Source: JAGMXM01 sp964458325
GTDB taxonomy: Bacteria; Verrucomicrobiota; Verrucomicrobiia; Limisphaerales; UBA1319
Assembly: GCA_964458325.1 (NCBI GenBank)
Contig: CAYWIM010000006.1
Location: 1 to 64,000, forward strand
Direction: 5' to 3'
DNA: 64,000 nt
Shown piece by piece: positions 45,237 to 53,112 of the stretch (positions are counted from its first letter, which is position 1; every line of letters begins with the position of its first letter). The notes under the pieces are model-generated. The model was not told the origin of the DNA. It was given only the letters and a program-made list of their open reading frames with translations, and made no database searches. Position numbers and translations under genes: made by a program.

Positions 45237-46249
45237 GGATCGCGATTGCGAGCGGCAAGGGGGGGACCGGCAAAACGACCGTGGCCACCAACCTGGCATG
45301 GCTGGCCTCGCAGAACGGCCTGGCGGCCGCGTATCTGGATTGCGACACGGAGGAGCCCAACGGCCATCTGTTCCTCCGGCCCGCCATCGACCAGCGGCGG
45401 GAGATCGTGCGGATGATCCCGCAAGTCGATCCGGCCCGGTGCACCCTCTGCGGCCAATGCGGCGAGATCTGCCAGTACAGCGCCATCGTTTGTCTGGAAC
45501 AGAAGGTTCTGGTGTTTCCCGAGCTGTGCCATAGCTGCGGCGGATGCGCGTTGGTTTGCCCGACGGGGGCGATCACCGAAACGCCCCGCGCATTGGGGGT
45601 TGTCGAGACGGGACGCTGCGGCGGGCTCGGGTTTGTCCAGGGCCGTCTGAATATCGGGGAAGTCTCGAGCCCGCCCTTGATCCGGGCCGTCCGGCAGGCA
45701 GCGCCGCCGGCCGATCTGCTGTTGTATGACGCCCCGCCGGGCACGGCATGTCCGATGATCGAAACGGTGCGGGGCGCCGACTATGTGGTGCTGGTCACCG
45801 AGCCCACTCCATTTGGGCTGCACGATCTGCGGCTGGCGTGGCAGGTGATCAAGTCGCTCCAGATGCAGTGCGGCGTGGTGGTGAATCGCGCCCTGGTGGG
45901 CGAGACGGAAGCGCGACAGTTCTGTGAGCAGGCTCGGATTCCCATCCTGGCGGAGATACCGGACATCCTGGCCATAGCCGAGGCCTACTCGGAGGGGAAG
46001 CTGGCGATCGAAGCCGTGCCAGGATTGCAGCGCATCTTCGCCCGTCTGCTGTTGGATGTGACGTCCGCCGCGGGAGCCAACGCCCTTCCCGAGGCTGTGC
46101 AGCGGAGCCTGCGCTCGATCGCCGATCTTCAGGCGGATCCCCCCGGGTGCGGCCGCCCGGCGCCCGGCGCTCCCTCGTGCATTTTGGCATTGCGAGGGAA
46201 TCCGCGAGCGCCCAACCGCGCTCGCGCCATCTCCTCTCCGGATCCTTGA
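45233..46249 (+). CDS. MinD/Mrp-type ATPase with inserted 2x[4Fe-4S] ferredoxin domain
   Basis: A 338-residue protein. The deviant Walker A motif SGKGGTGKTT (about 7-16) and LDCDTEEPNG are of the MinD/Mrp class. Residues about 62-110 hold two [4Fe-4S] motifs, CTLCGQCGEICQYSAI and CHSCGGCALVCPTGAI. YDAPPGTACPMIET (switch II) and VTEPTPFGLHDL follow. This ferredoxin-inserted build is that of the ATPases encoded in the Desulfovibrio orp locus (DVU2103/DVU2104). The C-terminus has an extra Pro/Ala/Arg-rich tail. It is 2 nt before the next, related gene. Confidence 0.88.
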   Translation: MRIAIASGKGGTGKTTVATNLAWLASQNGLAAAYLDCDTEEPNGHLFLRPAIDQRREIVRMIPQVDPARCTLCGQCGEICQYSAIVCLEQKVLVFPELCHSCGGCALVCPTGAITETPRALGVVETGRCGGLGFVQGRLNIGEVSSPPLIRAVRQAAPPADLLLYDAPPGTACPMIETVRGADYVVLVTEPTPFGLHDLRLAWQVIKSLQMQCGVVVNRALVGETEARQFCEQARIPILAEIPDILAIAEAYSEGKLAIEAVPGLQRIFARLLLDVTSAAGANALPEAVQRSLRSIADLQADPPGCGRPAPGAPSCILALRGNPRAPNRARAISSPDP

Positions 46250-46251
46250 CC

Positions 46252-47535
46252 ATGCCCGAGCTCGTCGTCATCAGCGGCAAAGGCGGAACGGGGAAGACCT
46301 CGATGGTGGCATCGCTGGCCGTGCTGGCGCGCCAGGCGGTGCTGGCCGACTGCGATGTGGATGCGGCGGATTTGCACCTGGTGCTCGAGCCGCAGATCCG
46401 GCGCCGGCAGACCTTTACTGGCGGGAACAAGGCGCGGATCAAACCGGGCCACTGCACGGCCTGCGGCAAGTGCGAGGAGCTCTGCCGCTTCGATGCCGTC
46501 TATTTTGACGGTCCCGGCAACGGGCAGGCCCCGCGGACGTTCCGGATCGATCCGGCCGCCTGCGATGGATGCGGCGTGTGCGTCCGCTTTTGCGCCGACA
46601 ATGCCATCGAGTTCGGCCCCGCGGTCGATGGCGAGTGGTTTGTGTCCGACACCCGCTGCGGTCCGATGGTCCACGCGCAGCTGCGGCCCGGGGCCGGCAA
46701 CTCCGGCAAACTGGTCTCGATCGTTCGAAGCCAGGCCCAGCAGATCGCCCGGGAGCGCGGAGGCGGTTTGATACTGATCGACGGATCGCCGGGAATCGGC
46801 TGCCCGGTCATCGCCTCGATCACGGGCGCCTCGCGAGTTCTGGCGGTCACCGAGCCGACGCTTTCCGGCGAGCACGATCTCGATCGGGTGTTTCTCCTGG
46901 TGCGGCACTTCGGCATTCCGGTGACGGTCTGCGTGAACAAGTGCAATCTGAATGCCGAAATTGCCCAGCGCATCGAGCGAAAGGCGCAAGCCGCCGGAGC
47001 GGCGATTCTGCCGCCCATCCCGTACGATTCCGCCGTCACCGATGCGCAGCGGAAAGGCATGGCGGTCGTCGAATTGGGCGACAGCCCCGCGGCTCGGGCC
47101 ATCCGGCAAGGATGGTCCGCCTTATGTCAGCAAATCTCAATCAAATCTATGGAAGAATCCAAAACCAATCCCACCATGAAAATCGCCATTCCCCTCGCGG
47201 GCGGATGCCTGGCCGATCACTTTGGACACTGCGAGCAATTCGCGCTGGTCGATGCCGATCCTGACACGAAAGCCATTCTTCAAATCACCCGGGTCACGCC
47301 GCCGCCGCACGAGCCGGGATTGTTGCCCCGCTGGCTCCATGAGCAAGGCGTCCAGGTCATCATCGCCGGGGGGATGGGCCAGCGGGCATTGAGCCTGTTT
47401 GCCGAGAACGGCATCACAGTCCGAAGCGGGCTGCCCGGCAGGACCGCGGAAGAATCGGCCAAGGCTTTCCTGGAGGGGGGCCTGAGCTCCGGACCCGCTG
47501 CCTGCGAACGCCACGAACGCGGATGCCACGGATGA
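46252..47535 (+). CDS. MinD-ferredoxin ATPase fused to a C-terminal NifX/ORP domain
   Basis: A 427-residue protein. Residues 1-295 are a second MinD/Mrp-type ATPase (SGKGGTGKTS, DCDVDAADLHL) with two [4Fe-4S] motifs, CTACGKCEELCRFDAV and CDGCGVCVRFCADNAI, and DGSPGIGCPVIAS. After a linker (QISIKSMEESKTNPT), residues about 308-420 are an ORP/NifX domain: MKIAIPLAGGCLADHFGHCEQF and GVQVIIAGGMGQRALSLF, with a terminal CERHERGC. There is no stop in between, though ATGs at 47148 and 47175 could allow a separate ORP product. In Desulfovibrio a related Mrp-ORP fusion exists. Confidence 0.86.
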   Translation: MPELVVISGKGGTGKTSMVASLAVLARQAVLADCDVDAADLHLVLEPQIRRRQTFTGGNKARIKPGHCTACGKCEELCRFDAVYFDGPGNGQAPRTFRIDPAACDGCGVCVRFCADNAIEFGPAVDGEWFVSDTRCGPMVHAQLRPGAGNSGKLVSIVRSQAQQIARERGGGLILIDGSPGIGCPVIASITGASRVLAVTEPTLSGEHDLDRVFLLVRHFGIPVTVCVNKCNLNAEIAQRIERKAQAAGAAILPPIPYDSAVTDAQRKGMAVVELGDSPAARAIRQGWSALCQQISIKSMEESKTNPTMKIAIPLAGGCLADHFGHCEQFALVDADPDTKAILQITRVTPPPHEPGLLPRWLHEQGVQVIIAGGMGQRALSLFAENGITVRSGLPGRTAEESAKAFLEGGLSSGPAACERHERGCHG

Positions 47536-47652
47536 ATCCTGGCGCTGGGCTGTGAATGTTGCATCCGAAACCCGGCATCCTGAAGCGCCTTCCGACGACA
47601 GCGCTCGCGCGGGCGCCGAATATCGTTCGCGCGTTCGGATTCAGTTTAGGCA

Positions 47653-48591
47653 ATGAACACCTTGATTCTGTCACCGTCCGCATTGCTGGCGGTCTATTGC
47701 GGCCTGGTATTCCTGGCCGCGCTGGCGGGGGGCTGGCTCATCCTGGCGCTCCGGCTCAACCACACCCGGCTCCAGATTGCCGTCAGCGCCGTGGCGGGTT
47801 TAATGCTGGGCATCGCGCTGCTCCATTTCATTCCTCACGCGGTTCACCAGAATCAATCGGTGGATCAGACCATGAAATGGGCTCTGGGGGGATTTCTCGC
47901 CATGTTCTTTCTGCAGCGGCTGTTTCGCTATCACCACCACCACACTGCCGAAAGCCCGGCCCGCCCGGGCGGTGATCGACCCGCAGAACAGGCGCCGGCC
48001 AACCCAGACGTCGCGCCGATGATCCCGGGGGCGGATCCCGGAGAGGTTGCGCATGCGCTTTCGTGGGCGGGGACAACCATTGGCTTGTCGCTGCACTCGT
48101 TAGTGGATGGGGTGGCATTGGCCACCGCTGCGCTCGTGGGGGTCCACCACGCAAATCCAGGGGCCGGTCTCGGAGTGGCGCTGGCGGTGATTCTGCATAA
48201 GCCATTTGGGGCCATGGCCATCTCGACATTGATGACCGCGGAAGGCTGCTCCCGTTTCCTGCGTCAACTCGTGAACCTGCTTTTCGCCCTGGTGACGCCT
48301 CTGTCCGCGCTGCTGTTCTATTTCGGCGTCGATTACCTTGCCGGAACCAACCAGGCCTTTCAGGGGAACGCCCTGGCATTCTGTGCCGGCACATTTCTGT
48401 GCATCGCCTGCGCCGATCTTCTGCCCGAGCTGCAATTTCACGCTCATGATCGCCTGGGGCTTTCGCTGGCCCTATTGGCGGGCTTGGCGCTGGCTCTGCT
48501 GCTGAGACAATTCGGACATGCCCATTCGGATCTGCATCCTCATGAGGCCGTGCCGGAGCCGCGGGCTGCCATCCACGCCCCGTCTCGGTAA
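47653..48591 (+). CDS. ZIP-family metal transporter
   Basis: A 312-residue membrane protein with eight hydrophobic segments. The ZIP pattern is visible: GLMLGIALLHFIPHA in the first half, a His-rich cytoplasmic loop (YHHHHTAE), then IGLSLHSLVDGVALA and VALAVILHKPFGAMAIS, with the metal-binding His-Ser...Asp-Gly and His-Lys-Pro segments. The substrate is probably Zn or Fe/Mn. Its position after the ORP module is suggestive of metal supply but is 117 nt away without clear coupling. Confidence 0.85.
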   Translation: MNTLILSPSALLAVYCGLVFLAALAGGWLILALRLNHTRLQIAVSAVAGLMLGIALLHFIPHAVHQNQSVDQTMKWALGGFLAMFFLQRLFRYHHHHTAESPARPGGDRPAEQAPANPDVAPMIPGADPGEVAHALSWAGTTIGLSLHSLVDGVALATAALVGVHHANPGAGLGVALAVILHKPFGAMAISTLMTAEGCSRFLRQLVNLLFALVTPLSALLFYFGVDYLAGTNQAFQGNALAFCAGTFLCIACADLLPELQFHAHDRLGLSLALLAGLALALLLRQFGHAHSDLHPHEAVPEPRAAIHAPSR

Positions 48592-48598
48592 ATCCACC

Positions 48599-49366
48599 AT
48601 GCGTCCGACACCGATCCAATCGAAAACCCGGCGCGCAGCCCTCACCGGCAATGCACCAAAGCGCCAAGCCGACGACCTGCGGGAGAAGATCGAAGCCAAC
48701 CACGCCCGATTGCGCCAGCGCGCCGCTTTGCATGCGCGGTTCGGTTTCGATTCGGATGCCAGCGTGCGGTTCGTGGTGGATCGAGCCTTGCCATTGTCCG
48801 GGCAGGTATTGGATGTCGGCACGGGCAAAGGCCGGTTCGCGGTCGCGCTGGCGCGGCATGCCGCCCACGTCACGACGGTCGATGTGAGCGCCGAGGAGCA
48901 AACCGCCGCCCGATTGGAGGCCCTGTTTCTGGATGTTGCCGGCCGCATCGATTTCGTTTTGGCCGATGCACGGGCGTTGCCTTGGCGTGCGGCATCGTTC
49001 GACGCGGTGGTTTCGTGGAATGTCATCCACCATCTCGAGGACCCGGAGGGCGTGTTCGGCGAGATGCTTCGCGTGTTGAAGCCCGGAGGCAAGCTGGTGC
49101 TGGCCGATTTCTCGCCCAGCGGGTTCGAGTTGATGGACAGGATCCATGCCGCCGAGGGCCGGCGCCACCCCCATCCGCCCAGCCCATTTCCTGGCTGGCG
49201 CGCTCGCCTCAAGGCTCGGGGATTTCAGGTGCGGCGCTTTGTGGGGTGCCATGAAGAAGTGTTGGTCGCCATTCCGATCCGACCGAGGGCAGACGCCAGC
49301 CCGCCGGCCGGAGGGCGATCCTCTGCAACGCAGGTTTACAGGCGCGACCGCTTTACAGACCCATGA
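48599..49366 (+). CDS. SAM-dependent class I methyltransferase
   Basis: A 255-residue protein. An N-terminal basic helix precedes the Rossmann fold with motif I VLDVGTGKGRFAVAL, motif II TTVDVSAEEQ, motif III DFVLADARALPW, and FDAVVSWNVIHHLEDPEGVF with MLRVLKPGGKLVLADF. This is the UbiE/COQ5-like pattern. The substrate is unknown. It lies 8 nt after the ZIP transporter and overlaps the upstream region of the deformylase gene. Confidence 0.85.
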   Translation: MRPTPIQSKTRRAALTGNAPKRQADDLREKIEANHARLRQRAALHARFGFDSDASVRFVVDRALPLSGQVLDVGTGKGRFAVALARHAAHVTTVDVSAEEQTAARLEALFLDVAGRIDFVLADARALPWRAASFDAVVSWNVIHHLEDPEGVFGEMLRVLKPGGKLVLADFSPSGFELMDRIHAAEGRRHPHPPSPFPGWRARLKARGFQVRRFVGCHEEVLVAIPIRPRADASPPAGGRSSATQVYRRDRFTDP

Positions 49367-49416
49367 CCCCCCCATCCGCCAAAGCTGGATCCAATCCGAT
49401 ATCGCACGGCGAGTCG

Positions 49417-49953
49417 ATGGCCCGCCCGACCCTAAAGCTGATGCTGTATCCAGACCAGGTCCTGCGGACCCCTTGCCGGCCTGTGGAGACTTTCGACAGC
49501 GCTCTGCGCGATTTCGCCGAAGAAATGTTGATGCTGATGCGCCGCCATGCAGGCATTGGATTGGCTGCGCCGCAGATTGGCCTTCCTGAGCGTCTGTTCG
49601 TTTCTTGCATCGAAGATCGTCCGTTCATGCTAACCAACCTAGAAATCCAGGATTGCTGCGAGCCGCGTGATTTCGTCGAGGGTTGCCTGAGCCTGCCCGA
49701 TGTCCAAGTCAATCTGCGCCGGCCCGAGCGCATCCGGATCACGGGTTACGACCTGCATGGCCGGCGGCGCAGCTATGGCGCGACCGGGTTGTGGGCGCGC
49801 GTGATTCAACACGAGCTGGATCATCTGAACGGCGTGTTGATCTGCGATCGCGGACAAGTGCCAGACCGGCCGTGCGCTGTCTGTCCCCTGGCACTGCCCG
49901 CTGTGCTGGCCGAGGAACGCATGTCCAAGTCGCGTCCGCGCCGTTCATGTTAA
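49417..49953 (+). CDS. def: Peptide deformylase
   Basis: A 178-residue metalloenzyme that removes the N-formyl group from nascent proteins. All three motifs are present: GIGLAAPQIGLP, EGCLSLPD with the Cys metal ligand, and QHELDHLNGVL with both His ligands and catalytic Glu. The C-terminal extension adds CAVCPLALP. The ORF can extend to an ATG at 49363, but MARPTLKLMLYPDQVL is the normal PDF start. It may be a second, non-housekeeping copy; that cannot be checked in this window. Confidence 0.92.
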   Translation: MARPTLKLMLYPDQVLRTPCRPVETFDSALRDFAEEMLMLMRRHAGIGLAAPQIGLPERLFVSCIEDRPFMLTNLEIQDCCEPRDFVEGCLSLPDVQVNLRRPERIRITGYDLHGRRRSYGATGLWARVIQHELDHLNGVLICDRGQVPDRPCAVCPLALPAVLAEERMSKSRPRRSC

Positions 49954-50036
49954 CAAGAAAGAGGCTCGATCCATGTCGATGAAAATCATCGGTCTCGTTG
50001 GCAAACAGTAACCTCGCGAATCACAACCTTTCCCTC

Positions 50037-50954
50037 ATGAACGCATCCGAGTTGCCCCGTGAATCGAAACAGGGTCAAAACCCAACTGCGGACGCACGAT
50101 CCTCTTTCCAGTGGCGGGCGCTGACGTCCGTGATCGTGACGTTGTCATTTCTGACGCTGGCGGTGAGCGGGGCCGTGCTCTGGGCCTCCCCGCCCGGGCG
50201 CATCGCCAATTGGACCGATTGGGCCATGCTCGGCCTCCGCAAGAGCCAGTGGATCGATCTCCATATCTGGTTCAGCATGCTGTTCCTCGCCGCCTCGGTT
50301 TTCCACATCGTCCTCAACTGGCGGCCCTTGATGAATTACTTCAAGAACCGATGGACCCGCCAGTTCGGCTTGCGCAGGGAATGGATCGCTGCGGTCGTTG
50401 TTTGCGGCGGCCTCTTTGCCGCGGTCCGCATGGAGCTTCCGCCCTTCTCATCGTTCTTGGCCTTCACTGATGACTTTCGAGAGAGCTGGGGAACACAAGC
50501 GCAGCGGCCCCCCATTCCCCATGCCGAGCTGCTGACCGTGTCCGAGTTAGCGGAAAAGGCGGGCGTGGCGATCACCAATGCCCTGGCGCGCCTGCAAGCG
50601 CATGGCATTCAGGGTGCCGATCCCGATGTTCGCATGGCCGAGCTGGTCAGGCAGAACCGCATGCCTGCCCAGCGGATCTACGATCTCATGCTCTCCCCTG
50701 CGGCCGGCGGAGGCCAGCAGCCCGGCCAGCGAATGGGCGGGCAGGGGAGGCTAGGCGGCCAGGGCGCAGGCGGCGCAGGATGGAAATCGCTGAGCGCGTT
50801 CTGTGCGGAAGAAGGCATTGACCTGGCCGCGGCAATGGCTCGCATCGAGGCCAAAGGCCTCAAAGCATCGGCGGGCCAGACCTTGCGCGAAATCGCCCTC
50901 AACAACGGGTATCAACGACCGGCCGAACTGATGCAAATCATTCGCGGCCGATAG
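50037..50954 (+). CDS. DUF4405 membrane protein with duplicated C-terminal helical module
   Basis: A 305-residue protein. Three to four N-terminal membrane helices (SVIVTLSFLTLAVSGAVLW, WFSMLFLAASVFHIVLNW, WIAAVVVCGGLFAAVRM) contain the His of DUF4405-type cytochrome b-like proteins. The C-terminal part has two related helical units, LLTVSELAEKAGVAITNALARL and SLSAFCAEEGIDLAAAMARI, separated by a Gly/Gln-rich linker. Such proteins often occur beside Hdr-like and NifX clusters of anaerobes. The upstream 83 bp contain a 12-codon frame (see rejected). Confidence 0.78.
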   Translation: MNASELPRESKQGQNPTADARSSFQWRALTSVIVTLSFLTLAVSGAVLWASPPGRIANWTDWAMLGLRKSQWIDLHIWFSMLFLAASVFHIVLNWRPLMNYFKNRWTRQFGLRREWIAAVVVCGGLFAAVRMELPPFSSFLAFTDDFRESWGTQAQRPPIPHAELLTVSELAEKAGVAITNALARLQAHGIQGADPDVRMAELVRQNRMPAQRIYDLMLSPAAGGGQQPGQRMGGQGRLGGQGAGGAGWKSLSAFCAEEGIDLAAAMARIEAKGLKASAGQTLREIALNNGYQRPAELMQIIRGR

Positions 50955-51028
50955 CCCAACAGGATGAGAACCCCGACTTCATTCGCGCGCTCACCCGCCG
51001 CCAGCGCGGCCCCGAGACCCTCCTCCCG

Positions 51029-52027
51029 ATGAATACCAAGGCCCAAAATCCAAAACACGTTTTCGGGCCCGTGCCTTCCCGCCGCTTGGGCCGCTCTCTA
51101 GGCGTGGATCTCGTTCCGTTCAAAACCTGCACCTACGATTGCATCTATTGCCAATTGGGCCGCACGACCTGCAAAACGGTCGAGCGGAAGGAATGGGTCC
51201 CGCTGAGAAGCGTGCTTCGCGAAATCCAGCAACGGCTCGAGAGCCGGCCGGATTACATCACGTTAAGCGGTTCGGGCGAGCCCACCCTCTACTCGCGTCT
51301 CGACAAGCTGATCGATGCCATCCATCGGATGACGGACATCCCCGTGGCCGTGTTGACCAACGGATCTCTCCTCTGGCAGCCCGAAGTCCGCGCTCAGTTG
51401 CGCAACGCCGATCTCGTCCTGCCCTCTCTCGATGCGCCCGATCCGGAACGGTTCGAGTTTATCAACCGGCCGCATCCGGCGATCAGTTACGAGCGGATGT
51501 TGGCTGGGCTGGAGGCGCTCCGGCGTGACTTTGCGGGAAAATACTGGCTGGAGGTGATGCTGCTCGGCGGGTACACCGCGTTGAACGTCCCGGTGCGGCA
51601 GATCGCCGAAAAGGTCCGCCGCATCCGCCCGGACAAGGTCCAGGTCAATACCGCCGTGCGTCCGCCGGCCGAAGAGTACGCGATGGCAGTGCCTCCCGAT
51701 CGCTTGAGACGCCTCGCCCGGATGTTTCGGCCTCCGGCCGATGTCATTGCCGACTTCCAAGGGCGTCGAGCGCCCGCGGGGCTTCCGGCCTCCGCCCGCG
51801 AGATCCTTCAGCTCCTGCGCCGGCGCCCCTGCACAGTCGAGGACGTCGCTCGAGGATTGACCATGAAACCGGCGGAGGCCGTCAAGCTCCTGGCGGAGTT
51901 GGAGGATCGAGGGCGTGTGCGAAGCAGCCGCCATGGCGCCCTCCGTTTTTATCAGCCGGCGGGGCCGGGCAAACCCCGGGCATCGACTGGCCCGGCCGCT
52001 CCATCCCATGAATCAACACGGGCTTGA
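51029..52027 (+). CDS. Radical SAM protein with C-terminal winged-helix region
   Basis: A 332-residue radical SAM protein. CTYDCIYCQLG is the CxxxCxxC [4Fe-4S] motif, and SGSGEPTLY the GGE-like SAM motif. The N-terminal FGPVPSRRLGRSLGVD is typical of the family of small radical SAM proteins related to wyosine-type (COG0731) enzymes. Residues about 250-310 (REILQLLRRRPCTVEDVARGL) look like a winged helix. The substrate is unknown; such proteins are often co-located with MinD-ferredoxin and NifX genes. Confidence 0.86.
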   Translation: MNTKAQNPKHVFGPVPSRRLGRSLGVDLVPFKTCTYDCIYCQLGRTTCKTVERKEWVPLRSVLREIQQRLESRPDYITLSGSGEPTLYSRLDKLIDAIHRMTDIPVAVLTNGSLLWQPEVRAQLRNADLVLPSLDAPDPERFEFINRPHPAISYERMLAGLEALRRDFAGKYWLEVMLLGGYTALNVPVRQIAEKVRRIRPDKVQVNTAVRPPAEEYAMAVPPDRLRRLARMFRPPADVIADFQGRRAPAGLPASAREILQLLRRRPCTVEDVARGLTMKPAEAVKLLAELEDRGRVRSSRHGALRFYQPAGPGKPRASTGPAAPSHESTRA

Positions 52028-52121
52028 ACAGCGGTTGCGATGCGTACTGAGTGGAGCAAGATTTTGGACGAAAGCTTAACTCGAACACAACAAACACGGA
52101 AGATCAAACCACAACAACAGT

Positions 52122-52856
52122 ATGACAAACGAACCCAACGCCTGCTGCGCGGCACCCTCGGTGAGCGTGCCCTTGATCGGCGACGATGCGCCCGCATTCG
52201 AGGCCCTCACCACCCAGGGCAACATCAAATTCCCGGACAATTACCGGGGCAAATGGGTGATCCTGTTCAGCCATCCGGCTGATTTCACTCCCGTCTGCAC
52301 CACGGAGTTCATGACCTTCGCTGCGATGCAGTCGGAGTTCAAGGCATTGAACTGCGAGCTGATCGGGCTCTCGATCGACAGCCATTTTGCTCACATCGCC
52401 TGGCTCCGCACGATCAAGGAGAAGATCAAGTTCCAGAACATGGCCAACGTCGAGGTGACGTTCCCCGTCATCGCCGACATCAAGATGGATGTCGCCCGGC
52501 TCTATGGCATGGTCCAGCCCAACAGCAGCGACTCGCAGGCCGTGCGGGCCGTCTTCTTCATCGATCCCAAGGCCAAGATCCGATCGGTGCTCTTCTACCC
52601 CTCGAGCACGGGCCGCAATTTCCATGAGCTCAAACGCCTGCTGATCGCCATGCAGACCAGCGACGCCCACGGGTGCGCCACTCCCGCCGACTGGCAGCCG
52701 GGCCAGGATGTGATCGTGCCGCCGCCCGGCTCGTGCGGCGTCGCCAAGGAACGCGTCGAGAAACCCACCGCCGACTGTTACGCGCTGGACTGGTTCATGA
52801 CGTTCAAAAAGCTGCCCAAAGAAAAACTGAACCTGCCGGCTGCGGCCAAAGGGTAA
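52122..52856 (+). CDS. Peroxiredoxin (Prx6/AhpC-like)
   Basis: A 244-residue thiol peroxidase. The active site is HPADFTPVCTTEF with the peroxidatic Cys, and the conserved Arg lies in QAVRAVFFIDP. The long C-terminal extension (HGCATPADWQPGQDVIVP and beyond) is of the Prx6/archaeal type; extra Cys in GSCGVAKE could act as a resolving residue. An N-terminal CCAAP adds two more Cys. It likely protects the oxygen-sensitive neighbours. Confidence 0.93.
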   Translation: MTNEPNACCAAPSVSVPLIGDDAPAFEALTTQGNIKFPDNYRGKWVILFSHPADFTPVCTTEFMTFAAMQSEFKALNCELIGLSIDSHFAHIAWLRTIKEKIKFQNMANVEVTFPVIADIKMDVARLYGMVQPNSSDSQAVRAVFFIDPKAKIRSVLFYPSSTGRNFHELKRLLIAMQTSDAHGCATPADWQPGQDVIVPPPGSCGVAKERVEKPTADCYALDWFMTFKKLPKEKLNLPAAAKG

Positions 52857-52900
52857 GTTCCGCGGTCTGCAGAAAGCCCATAACCAAGTCTTCCAGCTGT

Positions 52901-52965
52901 AGCCGCCGAGGTGAGGAGGCGAAGATCGATGGCTGCCAGCCATCCGCCTCGCAACCTCGGCGGCT
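52901..52965. repeat. 65-bp palindromic repeat unit
   Basis: Outer arms AGCCGCCGAGGT (52901-52912) and ACCTCGGCGGCT (52954-52965) are perfectly complementary. Inside, GAGGCG/CGCCTC continue the stem and ATGGCTG-C-CAGCCAT forms the tip. The whole region folds into one long hairpin. It looks like a REP/MITE-type element or a strong terminator after the peroxiredoxin gene. The rest of 52857-53112 contains nothing I can support. Confidence 0.6.
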
Positions 52966-53112
52966 GCCCCGGGGCCGCTCCTGGGGCGCCGCGATGCCCG
53001 CTTTTGGTGCGGATGGGTATCATGAACCATCCCTTCAAGTCCGGTGTCCCGGTTCCAGCTGGCCCCTTCAGCCTGCGGCTTGCGGCTCCAGACCGCGCTG
53101 GCCGCACAGCAT

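Noticed and set aside
44003..47535. NifX-type domains as evidence for nitrogen fixation
   Set aside because: No nifHDK, nifB or nifEN is present. The domain is shared with ORP and MTH1175 proteins that are not tied to nitrogenase.
49973..50011. A 12-codon frame (MSMKIIGLVGKQ) with a good ribosome-binding site
   Set aside because: It looks like the beginning of a P-loop gene but stops at once. It may be a decayed start or a chance frame, too short to call a gene.
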